This document shows positions 17,541 through 24,762 of a stretch of 64,000 nt of DNA, piece after piece. The stretch comes from Thermoflexus hugenholtzii. GTDB lineage: Bacteria > Chloroflexota > Anaerolineae > Thermoflexales > Thermoflexaceae. A program made the translations under genes and the position numbers. The notes below the pieces were generated by a model that worked only from the letters and a program-made list of their open reading frames with translations, did no database searches and had not been told where the DNA came from. Positions within the stretch are counted from its first letter, which is position 1; every line of letters begins with the position of its first letter. Location of the stretch: assembly GCF_018771565.1 (NCBI RefSeq), contig NZ_CP076326.1, forward strand, positions 1,054,001 through 1,118,000, read 5' to 3'.

Positions 17541-19667
17541 ATGCGGTTGCCGCGGGATTATTACCACGTGTTTCTGGGGAACGGACACGACGCGGTGCTG
17601 ATCGGCTACACCGGGGCGATGGTGCCGGACCGCCCGCCGAACGGCTGGCATCCCTATCTGGATCGCTGCCAGTGGTATAAGTCCGACCGCTACTACCCCG
17701 AGGACCGCCTGGTGGATGTGGTTCCCCCGCGCCGTCCGCCTTTCGCCGCGGCGCTGCCGAAATCCGGGAAGCCCTGGGCCGAGCTCGCCCCCCTGGGCTA
17801 CACCGCCTACGAAGTAGAAGTCGAGGGACAGCCGGGCCATGTCCGGGGCTTCACCCAGACCTTCGTCCCCGAGGAAGGGACGGTCTATACCACGGTGGAC
17901 TGGGGGGTGGCTCGGGCGGAGGTGGTTACTTTCCTGTGCCCCGACCGCCCGCTTCTGGTGATCCGTTACCGCTTCAACCGGCCGGTCCGCCTCCGGGCCT
18001 TCGCCGCCCCTGGCGTATGGCATGAAGAGGGCTATGAGACGGATCCCTTCGACGCCCTCACGTTCCTGGAGGACCGTGCGGCGGCCTTCTACCGGCTGGG
18101 GCCTTATCAGGGTTTCATCGAGGTCGCCCTCTCGGGAGCGCAGCGGTGGGGGCGAGAGGGGAAGGTCTGGTGGCTGGAGGGGGAGGGGACGCACTTCACC
18201 CACTACTTCGCCATCGCCGACGACTACGCAGGCCCCCTGGACACCGAGGTCATCCCCCGGGCGATGGAAGAGGGACCGGAGGCGCTGCACGCCCGCGCCC
18301 GTTCCTTCTGGCAGGCCTACTTCTCCGTCTCCCGTTTCGAGATCCCCGCGCCCGACTTCCAGCGGGTCTACCGGACCAGCCGGTATCTCTTCAAGGCCAT
18401 CCAGAACCCGGCCTCCGGAGGGCTCCCGGTGGGCAACCTGCGGCTGACCTGGTCCTCCCACCTCTTCTGGGACGCTTACTTCATCCATCGGGCGCTCCTG
18501 GAGGCCAACCACGTGGCGGAGGGAGAGGCCGCTGTTGGGTTTTTCCTGCGCACCCGGGAGGCCGCCGCGCGCCACGCGCGGGAGGATTTCGGCGCCCCCG
18601 GTCTGAAATGGGACTGGGAGCTGACCCACCGCGGGGAGCCCGCTTACGGCATCTGGGTGCACCAGAAGGAGCAGGTCCACAACAACGCGGCCTACGCCAA
18701 CATGCTGCTCCAGCACTACCTCTTCACCCGGGACCGCCGGATCCTGGAGGCGGTGTTCCCTCTGCTGGAGGGCCTGGCGACCTTCTTCCTCCACGCGGTG
18801 GTGGAGGAGACGCCCCGGGGCCTGGAGATCCGCCCCATGGTCGGGGTGGACGAGCGGCCGGTGCGGGTGCGCAACGAGGGGATCACCCTGGCCGGCACCA
18901 TCCGTCTGCTGGAGGGCTATGTCGAGGCGGCCCGCTGGCTGGGTCGGGAGAACGGCCTGGCCCGTCGCAGCGCCGAGGCTGCCGCGCGCCTGCGCCGGAC
19001 GCTGGACGGCCTCTACAACGGCCGCTACTTTCAGGCCTCAGAGGACGAGGATCGCCTCAACGTGAGCAGCCTGGCCCCCATCTATCCGATGGAGGTGATC
19101 CCTCCGGAGGACCCGCGGGCCCTCCGGACGGTGCGGGCGTATCGGGCCCGTTACGCCGGACGGATGGTCGGGCACGGGAACAACGAGTGGGGCTTCCCCT
19201 GGGCCGCGGCGATGCTGGCCACCCTTCAGGCCTGGCAGGGCGACGGGGAAGGAGCCTGGCAAACGTTGCAGGAGCTCCGCCCCGCTTTCTCGCTGCACGG
19301 GGGGATCGCGGAGACGGTGGATGAAGAGGGCCGGTGGAACATGCAATATTTCGCCACCGCCCACGGGGCGCTGTGCACCGCCTTGCATCACTTGGTGGTT
19401 CAGACGCGGGCGGACCGCCTGGTCATCGGGCGTTCGATCCCTCCGGAGTGGGAGTCCGGATCCTGGGAGAACCTGCGGGCCCACGGCCTGCTCGTTTCCG
19501 GCCGCTGGGATCTCCGGCAAGGCTTCCTGGAAGCGGTCCTTCGCAACCCCACGGCGGAGCCGCTTTCCATCCGGCTTCAGATCGGAGAGATGGACAGGGT
19601 TGTCTCCGTTGCGCCGGGGACGGCACAGCGGTTCCAGATCCCATTACCTGAAAGGAGGCTGCCATGA
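17541..19667 (+). CDS. Six-hairpin glycosidase (GH65/GH95-like glycoside hydrolase or phosphorylase)
   Basis: This 708-residue protein has an N-terminal beta-sandwich to about residue 270 and an (alpha/alpha)6 barrel beyond it. SSHLFWDAYFIHRALLEANH resembles the FWD motif of GH65-type enzymes, and WDWELTHRGEPAYG and QKEQVHNNAAYANM contain candidate catalytic acids. It ends with a small beta domain. No signal peptide is seen, so it acts in the cytosol on sugar imported by the transporter encoded next. Hydrolase and phosphorylase activity cannot be separated by eye. Its stop overlaps the next start by four bases. Confidence 0.82.
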   Translation: MRLPRDYYHVFLGNGHDAVLIGYTGAMVPDRPPNGWHPYLDRCQWYKSDRYYPEDRLVDVVPPRRPPFAAALPKSGKPWAELAPLGYTAYEVEVEGQPGHVRGFTQTFVPEEGTVYTTVDWGVARAEVVTFLCPDRPLLVIRYRFNRPVRLRAFAAPGVWHEEGYETDPFDALTFLEDRAAAFYRLGPYQGFIEVALSGAQRWGREGKVWWLEGEGTHFTHYFAIADDYAGPLDTEVIPRAMEEGPEALHARARSFWQAYFSVSRFEIPAPDFQRVYRTSRYLFKAIQNPASGGLPVGNLRLTWSSHLFWDAYFIHRALLEANHVAEGEAAVGFFLRTREAAARHAREDFGAPGLKWDWELTHRGEPAYGIWVHQKEQVHNNAAYANMLLQHYLFTRDRRILEAVFPLLEGLATFFLHAVVEETPRGLEIRPMVGVDERPVRVRNEGITLAGTIRLLEGYVEAARWLGRENGLARRSAEAAARLRRTLDGLYNGRYFQASEDEDRLNVSSLAPIYPMEVIPPEDPRALRTVRAYRARYAGRMVGHGNNEWGFPWAAAMLATLQAWQGDGEGAWQTLQELRPAFSLHGGIAETVDEEGRWNMQYFATAHGALCTALHHLVVQTRADRLVIGRSIPPEWESGSWENLRAHGLLVSGRWDLRQGFLEAVLRNPTAEPLSIRLQIGEMDRVVSVAPGTAQRFQIPLPERRLP

Positions 19668-20968
19668 AAAGGTTCCTGCTCCTGCTCGCGGTCCTGGCCC
19701 TGGCCGTGACGGCCTGCGCGCCGGCGGCCACCCCCACCCCCGCCGTCACCCGGGAGGTGGTGGTCACCCGGGTGGAGGTCACCAAGGAGGTGGAGAAACC
19801 GAAGGTCACCGTGCGGCTCTCCGGTTGGGCGGCCAACCCTCAGGAAACGGCCCTGCTGGAGTCCCTGCTGTATCGTTGCTCCCTCAAGAACCCCGACGTC
19901 GTGGTGAAATACGAGCCGATCACCGGGGACTACTGGGCCAAGATCAAGACCCTGGTCGCCTCTAAGGAGGAACCGGACATCTACTACATGGACATCTTCC
20001 AGTTCCCCTTCTTCGCCGCCAAGGGCGTTCTGGTCCCCCTCGACGACTATATGGCGAAGTCCGGCGTGAAGAAGGAGGATTTCATCAAGACACTGATCGA
20101 TGCCTTCACCGGGCCGGACGGCAAGGTCTACGGCATCCCCAAGGACTTCAACACCCTGGCCCTGTTCTACAACAAGGACCTCTTCGCCAAGGCCGGGATC
20201 CCGGAGCCCAATGAGAACTGGACATGGGACGACCTCAAGGAGGCCGCCCGCAAGCTCTCGGATCCGGCCAAGGGCATCTACGGCCTGGGCGTCCCGCCTG
20301 ACCCCGGCCGCTTCCCGATCTTCGTCTTCCAGAACGGGGGTCGCATCATGAAGGAGGACTTCAGCGACACCCTGCTGGACAGCCCGGAGGCCGTTGAGGC
20401 GGCGCGGTTCTATACCTCCTTCCGGGCGGAGAAGATCGGGGCCATCCCCTCGGACGTGGGGGTGGACTGGCAGGGGACGGCCTTTGGGCAGGGGAAGCTG
20501 GCGATGGTCTTCGAGGGCGGCTGGCTGATCCCCTACCTGCGGGAGCAGTTCCCCACCTTAAAGTGGGGCGCGACCTTCCCGCCGAAGGGCCCCAAAGGGC
20601 GAGGGAACCTGATCTTCACTGTGGCCTACGTGATCTCCAAGAACAGCAAGAACCCGGAGGCCGCCTGGAAGACCATCGAGTGCCTCACCAGCGAGGAGAG
20701 CCAGACCGTGGTGCTCTCCACCGGGTTCGCCCTGCCGTCCCGCGCCAAACTCACCGAACACGAATACTTTAAGACCCATCCGGAGTCCCTGGTGATCTTC
20801 AAAGGCGCGGAGTTCGGCACGCCCTTCATGTGGGGCCTGCGGGGGGATGTGGTGAACGAGCAGATGGGCAAGGCCCTCGAGCGGATCTACCTGGAAGGCC
20901 AGGACGTGGCCGCCAGCCTCAAGCAGGCCGCTGAGGAGATCCGCAAGGCCCTCAAGGAACAGCAATAA
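19664..20968 (+). CDS. Sugar ABC transporter substrate-binding lipoprotein
   Basis: This 434-residue extracellular binding protein has a signal peptide and lipobox VTAC (Cys18), then a Thr/Val-rich tether with VTREVVVTRVEVTKEVEK, a form common in Chloroflexota lipoproteins. The family 1 solute-binding fold follows; DGKVYGIPKDFNTLALFYNK and FEGGWLIPYLR are typical sugar-binding blocks (here given as GIPKDFNTLALFYNKDL). It delivers oligosaccharide to the two permeases downstream. Its ATG overlaps the glycosidase stop. Confidence 0.93.
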   Translation: MKRFLLLLAVLALAVTACAPAATPTPAVTREVVVTRVEVTKEVEKPKVTVRLSGWAANPQETALLESLLYRCSLKNPDVVVKYEPITGDYWAKIKTLVASKEEPDIYYMDIFQFPFFAAKGVLVPLDDYMAKSGVKKEDFIKTLIDAFTGPDGKVYGIPKDFNTLALFYNKDLFAKAGIPEPNENWTWDDLKEAARKLSDPAKGIYGLGVPPDPGRFPIFVFQNGGRIMKEDFSDTLLDSPEAVEAARFYTSFRAEKIGAIPSDVGVDWQGTAFGQGKLAMVFEGGWLIPYLREQFPTLKWGATFPPKGPKGRGNLIFTVAYVISKNSKNPEAAWKTIECLTSEESQTVVLSTGFALPSRAKLTEHEYFKTHPESLVIFKGAEFGTPFMWGLRGDVVNEQMGKALERIYLEGQDVAASLKQAAEEIRKALKEQQ

Positions 20969-20977
20969 CCACGGAGC

Positions 20978-21006
20978 GGGGGGCGGGCCTCCTGGGCCCG
21001 CCCCCC
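20978..21006 (+). terminator. Intra-operon GC hairpin after the sugar-binding protein gene
   Basis: A perfect 12-bp stem (GGGGGGCGGGCC at 20978-20989 with 20995-21006) has a 5-nt loop. With no T tract it is more likely an mRNA 3'-end stabiliser, raising binding-protein message over permease message, than a full terminator. Confidence 0.6.
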
Positions 21007-21018
21007 AAGGGGGAAGCG

Positions 21019-21897
21019 ATGGCCCGGAAGTGGCGCCGGCGGCTGGGGGAGTGGATCGCCGCTTATGTCCTGCTCGCGCCCTATCTCTTCGTCTTTCTGG
21101 TCTTCAACGTCTTCGCCATCGCCTACGCCCTCTATCTCTCCTTCACCTACTTCGATCTCTTCAGCCCACCCCGCTGGATCGGGCTGGGAAACTACCTTTA
21201 CCTGCTCCAGGACCGTCTCTTTCTGCAGAAGGCCGTCCCCAACACCCTCAAATATGTGGCCGTGGTGGTTCCCACCCAGACGATTATCAGCCTGCTGCTG
21301 GCCTTCGCCTTAGATCAGGAGATCAAGTTTCGCCGCTTCTTTCGCACGCTCTTTTATGTGCCTTCGGTGACCTCCTCAGTGGTGATCAGTCTGATCTTCC
21401 TCTGGTTGTTCAAGAAGACCGGGGTGATCAATCAGATCCTGGGTCTCTCCATCGACTGGCTCAACAGCCCCGTCTTCGCCCTGCCGACCATCATGATGGT
21501 CAACATCTGGTCCACCACCGGGACCATGATGGTGATCTTCCTCGCCGGCCTCCAGGACATCCCGGTGACCTACTATGAGGCGGCGATGATCGACGGGGCG
21601 AACCGCTGGCAGATGCTCCGCCACATCACGATCCCGCTGCTGCGCCCGGTGATCTTCTTCGTCGTGACCATGGGGGTTATCGGCTGCTTTCAGGTGTTCG
21701 ATCAAATTTACGTGATGACCGCCGGGGGGCCGCTGGACTCCACCACCACCATCGCCTACCTGATCTACAAGTGGGCCTTCCAGAGCACCACGCCCTTCAT
21801 GGGGCGGGCCTCGGCGGTGGCCTTCGTGCTGGCGGCGATGATTCTCATCGTGACCGTGATCCAGCGCCGCCTGATCGAGCGTCCGACGGAGGTGTGA
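21019..21897 (+). CDS. Sugar ABC transporter permease (MalF/UgpA-type)
   Basis: This 292-residue inner-membrane protein has six predicted helices and the EAA loop (YYEAAMIDGANRWQMLRHI, ending in IPLLRPV) that docks on the ATPase. AYVLLAPYLFVFLVFNVFAI is the first helix. It pairs with the permease encoded next. No ATP-binding subunit is encoded in the operon, so a shared MsmK/UgpC-like ATPase elsewhere is needed. Confidence 0.93.
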   Translation: MARKWRRRLGEWIAAYVLLAPYLFVFLVFNVFAIAYALYLSFTYFDLFSPPRWIGLGNYLYLLQDRLFLQKAVPNTLKYVAVVVPTQTIISLLLAFALDQEIKFRRFFRTLFYVPSVTSSVVISLIFLWLFKKTGVINQILGLSIDWLNSPVFALPTIMMVNIWSTTGTMMVIFLAGLQDIPVTYYEAAMIDGANRWQMLRHITIPLLRPVIFFVVTMGVIGCFQVFDQIYVMTAGGPLDSTTTIAYLIYKWAFQSTTPFMGRASAVAFVLAAMILIVTVIQRRLIERPTEV

Positions 21898-21898
21898 G

Positions 21899-22786
21899 AT
21901 GGCGGCTGAGGCGATGGCGCCGGCCAAACCGGCGGTGCGCTACCGGGACGAGTTCGCATGGTGGGATCGCATCAAGAAGCCGCTTTTTTACGGGGTGCTC
22001 ATCGGCTGGTCGATCATCGCCGTGACGCCTTTCTACCTCACGGTGGTCTTCTCCCTCAAGCCCCTTACCCATCTTTACGAGGCGCCCTTCTTCTGGCCGA
22101 CCCCCTTCACCCTGGAGAACTATCTCAAGGTCGTCACTGAGTTCCGACACCTCTTCCCCCGCTGGATGCTCAACAGCGCCCTGGTCGCGGGGCTGCTCGC
22201 CGTGGTCCGCACCCTCTTCTGCGCCATGGGGGGTTACGCCTTCGCCCGGCTGCGCTTCCCGGGGCGGGATCTCCTCTTCTGGGCCATGCTGATCACGATG
22301 ATGATCCCCGGCCAGGTCACCCTGATCCCCAACTTCTTGATCGTTCGCCAGATGAAGCTCCTGGACAGCCTGCTGGCCCTGATCGTGCCGGGGATCGCGG
22401 GGGCCTTCGGGGTCTTCATGATGACCCAGTTCTACAAGAACCTCCCCCGGGAGCTGGAGGAGGCGGCGATGATCGACGGGGCCGGGTGGTTCACCATCTT
22501 CTTTCGCATCGTCCTGCCCATCAGCCGGCCGGCCCTGCTCACCCTGGCCCTCTTCACCTTCCAGGGGGAATGGAACGCCTTTATGTGGCCCCTGATCGTG
22601 CTCAACTCGCCGGAGAAGTTCACCCTGCCCCTGGGCCTGAGCTGGTTCAAAGGGGAATACTACACGGTTTACTCTGTGGTCCTGGCCGGATCGATGTTTA
22701 ATAGCGTCCCCATCCTCCTGCTCTTCTTCCTGTTCCAGGGGTATTTCACCCGGGGCATCGCCATCACAGGGCTGCGGGAGGGATAA
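21899..22786 (+). CDS. Sugar ABC transporter permease (MalG/UgpE-type)
   Basis: This 295-residue membrane protein is the second half of the sugar channel. TPFYLTVVFSLKP, the helices around ARLRFPGRDLLFWAMLITMM and the EAA loop (ELEEAAMIDGAGWFTIFFRI) are typical of the MalG class. It begins one base after the previous stop. The long N-terminal cytosolic tail of about 30 residues is common in this class. Confidence 0.93.
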   Translation: MAAEAMAPAKPAVRYRDEFAWWDRIKKPLFYGVLIGWSIIAVTPFYLTVVFSLKPLTHLYEAPFFWPTPFTLENYLKVVTEFRHLFPRWMLNSALVAGLLAVVRTLFCAMGGYAFARLRFPGRDLLFWAMLITMMIPGQVTLIPNFLIVRQMKLLDSLLALIVPGIAGAFGVFMMTQFYKNLPRELEEAAMIDGAGWFTIFFRIVLPISRPALLTLALFTFQGEWNAFMWPLIVLNSPEKFTLPLGLSWFKGEYYTVYSVVLAGSMFNSVPILLLFFLFQGYFTRGIAITGLREG

Positions 22787-22853
22787 GCGGGAGCCCAGCA
22801 CTCCTGTTGACCACCTGGATCTGGAGGTGCCAGGACAAGGCGAGGCGGGCTGC

Positions 22854-23384
22854 TCAGGGGATCATCGCCCGTTCATCGGGAAGTTGCTTCTCTCCGGAAG
22901 GAGCTTCAGACTCAGCCATTCGACGCAGGAAGTCCGCGAACCGTTCCAGATCCTGTCGCAGACGCTCCAGACAGGGCCCCACGCTCTCCGCCAGCTCCCG
23001 CAACCGCTCCGGCTTCAGACGGAAGGCATAGATATGGCGCACGAGATGGCGGAATCCCCGATATTCGTCCAAGCATTCTCGCGTCTCCCGGGAGAGGACC
23101 GGCGGGCGGATCCCCGGGATCTCCGCGGACATCTGCACCAGCAGGTCCCGATGCCAGTCCGGCCCTCCGGGCCGATGTCCGTCGATCTCACGGGCGATCT
23201 CCTCGAAGATCCGTTCCGCTCCCGTGTAGAACCCGTGGAGGTTTAGCGCAACGCCATCCCAGTAGCCGTCATCCCCGGTTCGCAGGGCCTTCTCGCAGAG
23301 CTCCTGGGCCCGCTGAGCGAAGCGGGCGATCTCCATCAGCTCCTCGCGTATCCACCCGATGAGCGCAAGAAAGCGGGCCTTCAC
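22854..23384 (-). CDS. HEPN-domain ribonuclease-type toxin (HepT-like)
   Basis: This 176-residue helical protein carries the HEPN catalytic motif Rx4HxY (Arg112, His117, Tyr119, in FRHLVRHIYAF). HepT toxins of type VII systems cut RNA with this motif and are silenced when the partner nucleotidyltransferase AMPylates the tyrosine. It starts at a GTG (23384) that overlaps the stop of the nucleotidyltransferase gene by four bases, so the two are translationally coupled. It is longer than the usual HepT (about 130-150 residues), with an acidic C-terminal tail. The frame extends upstream without homology. Confidence 0.82.
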   Translation of the reverse strand: MKARFLALIGWIREELMEIARFAQRAQELCEKALRTGDDGYWDGVALNLHGFYTGAERIFEEIAREIDGHRPGGPDWHRDLLVQMSAEIPGIRPPVLSRETRECLDEYRGFRHLVRHIYAFRLKPERLRELAESVGPCLERLRQDLERFADFLRRMAESEAPSGEKQLPDERAMIP

Positions 23385-23746
23385 AGCAGCACCCCCTCCC
23401 GTTCGATCCGGCGGCGGAGGGAAGGCGGAGCGTCCTCGAGCCGCACCACATCGATGGGGAACTCGGGATCCAGCGCCTGGAGCCGGCCGACCGCCCGGCA
23501 CAGATCCCGCTCCGCGAGGCCGACGACCGCCAGATCGATGTCGGAGCGCTCGTCCAGCTGGTCGCGGACCAGGGAGCCGAAGGCCCAGACCTGCCGGACG
23601 CCGAAGGTTTCCTTGAGGAACCAAGCCGCGCAGGCCGCCACGCGCCAGGCTCGCTCCCGCCGCTTCGCCCGTTCAAGCCGGCGGACCTGCTCCCGGCGCC
23701 GCCATCCCGTCCGATAGCCTTCCAGATCATCCAGGCGCTCGCTCAT
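23381..23746 (-). CDS. Minimal nucleotidyltransferase antitoxin (MntA-like)
   Basis: This 121-residue protein has the polymerase-beta-type motif GSx10DxD (Gly57-Ser58, Asp69-x-Asp71) and an Arg-rich N-terminal extension of about 40 residues. In HEPN/MNT pairs this enzyme AMPylates the HEPN toxin. I use the ATG at 23746 with GGGGGAGAG upstream; another ATG at 23761 would add five residues. The unusual N-terminal basic extension may bind the toxin or its RNA target. Confidence 0.82.
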   Translation of the reverse strand: MSERLDDLEGYRTGWRRREQVRRLERAKRRERAWRVAACAAWFLKETFGVRQVWAFGSLVRDQLDERSDIDLAVVGLAERDLCRAVGRLQALDPEFPIDVVRLEDAPPSLRRRIEREGVLL

Positions 23747-23851
23747 CTCTCCCCCGCACAATCCGCATCTCTCCTAGAACTCATCTCAAAACCCGGCGTC
23801 CGGTTGGAGTATACTCGGTCTCTGGACAACCTGCCTGGGAGGGGAAGACCG

Positions 23852-24187
23852 ATGGGGTTTCAGGAGCTGACGGATGAGCAGTGGGCTTTCATTGCGCCCT
23901 TGCTGCCGCCCAGGGCCAAAACCGGGAGACCTCGGGTGGATGACCGCAAGGTCCTCAACGGGATCCTGTATGTGCTGGTTACAGGCTGCCGGTGGTGCGA
24001 TATGCCCCGCCCATATGGCGCCTATCAGACTGCCTGGCGGCGGTTTCGGGAACTTCAGGAAAAGGGGGTCTGGCACCAGATCCTGCAAGCCCTTCTGGAC
24101 TGGGGGTATACGCTGGGGAAGGTGAAGGTGGAGGCGGTGGCGGTTGATTCCACGCTGGTGGAGGCGAAAAAAGGGGGGAAGGTGTAG
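23852..24187 (+). CDS. IS5-type transposase, first frame (OrfA)
   Basis: This frame holds the N-terminal DUF4096-type domain (FQELTDEQWAFIAPLLPP, then GRPRVDDRKVLNGILYVL) and the first catalytic Asp in VEAVAVDSTLVEAKK of the DDE site. It ends at a TAG (24185-24187) just after an A6G6 tract at 24167-24178, where a -1 slip joins it to the second frame. ATG 23852 has GGGAGGGG upstream. Confidence 0.85.
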   Translation: MGFQELTDEQWAFIAPLLPPRAKTGRPRVDDRKVLNGILYVLVTGCRWCDMPRPYGAYQTAWRRFRELQEKGVWHQILQALLDWGYTLGKVKVEAVAVDSTLVEAKKGGKV

Positions 24188-24630
24188 GAGTAGATGGGCA
24201 TAAGAAGCGAAAAGGGACGAAAGTGCACGTTTTGGTGAATGAAGATGGGCTTCCCTTGAGTGTGGTGGTGGGGCCTGGGAATGAGCACGATCGTCGTCGG
24301 TTGGAGGAGGTGCTGGGGGGCTTGCGGGTGAAGAAGAGCGGGAGGGGGCGGGCGCGGACGCGGCCGAAGGTGATATATGCGGATGCGGCCTATGATGCGA
24401 AGGCGATTCGGGAGGGGTTGCGGCGGCGGGGGAAGGGAACCCGAGGGGGAAAGCGGGCGTTCCGGCGTCGGAAGGCCGATCGGAAGGCTCGAAGCAGCGT
24501 GGAGCGGTTCTTCGGATGGCTGAAAGGAGGGTTCCGAAGGTTGACGGTTCGGCACGAAAGGCGGCTTGCCACCTTCCTGGCCTTCGTCCTCCTCGCCTGC
24601 TTCCTCATCGCCTGGAGAATTTTGAGATGA
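24178..24630 (+). CDS. IS5-type transposase, second frame (OrfB, made by -1 frameshift)
   Basis: The -1 frame from 24178 reads GVGVDGHKKRKGTKVHVLVN, the normal continuation of an IS5 transposase, then the second catalytic Asp in VIYADAAYD and the Glu region RSSVERFFGWLKGGFRRL. The first ATG in this frame is only at 24223, inside the conserved core, so independent translation would be inactive. I infer a programmed frameshift on A6G6 and a functional full-length transposase. Confidence 0.82.
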   Translation, partial: EGVGVDGHKKRKGTKVHVLVNEDGLPLSVVVGPGNEHDRRRLEEVLGGLRVKKSGRGRARTRPKVIYADAAYDAKAIREGLRRRGKGTRGGKRAFRRRKADRKARSSVERFFGWLKGGFRRLTVRHERRLATFLAFVLLACFLIAWRILR

Positions 24631-24762
24631 GTTCCTACAATAATGAGGCGCTTCGCTTGGATGCGCCAGTTCCCCCACTCGAAAAGAACGAGCGACGGTC
24701 GGCCCTTTTGTCCGGTATCATGAAAGCAGTCCGATCAGGAAATCCGAACGGAGCGCCCATCG

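Larger units (their letters stand above)
23777..24634 (+). mobile_element. Complete IS5-type insertion sequence (IS427/IS1031-like group)
   Basis: The 858-bp element has perfect 15-bp terminal inverted repeats (GAACTCATCTCAAAA at 23777-23791 and its complement at 24620-24634). Both ends are flanked by CTA, a probable 3-bp target duplication. The transposase is encoded in two frames joined by a -1 shift. It inserted just upstream of the HEPN/MNT pair and before the GH31 gene, interrupting neither. Confidence 0.88.
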
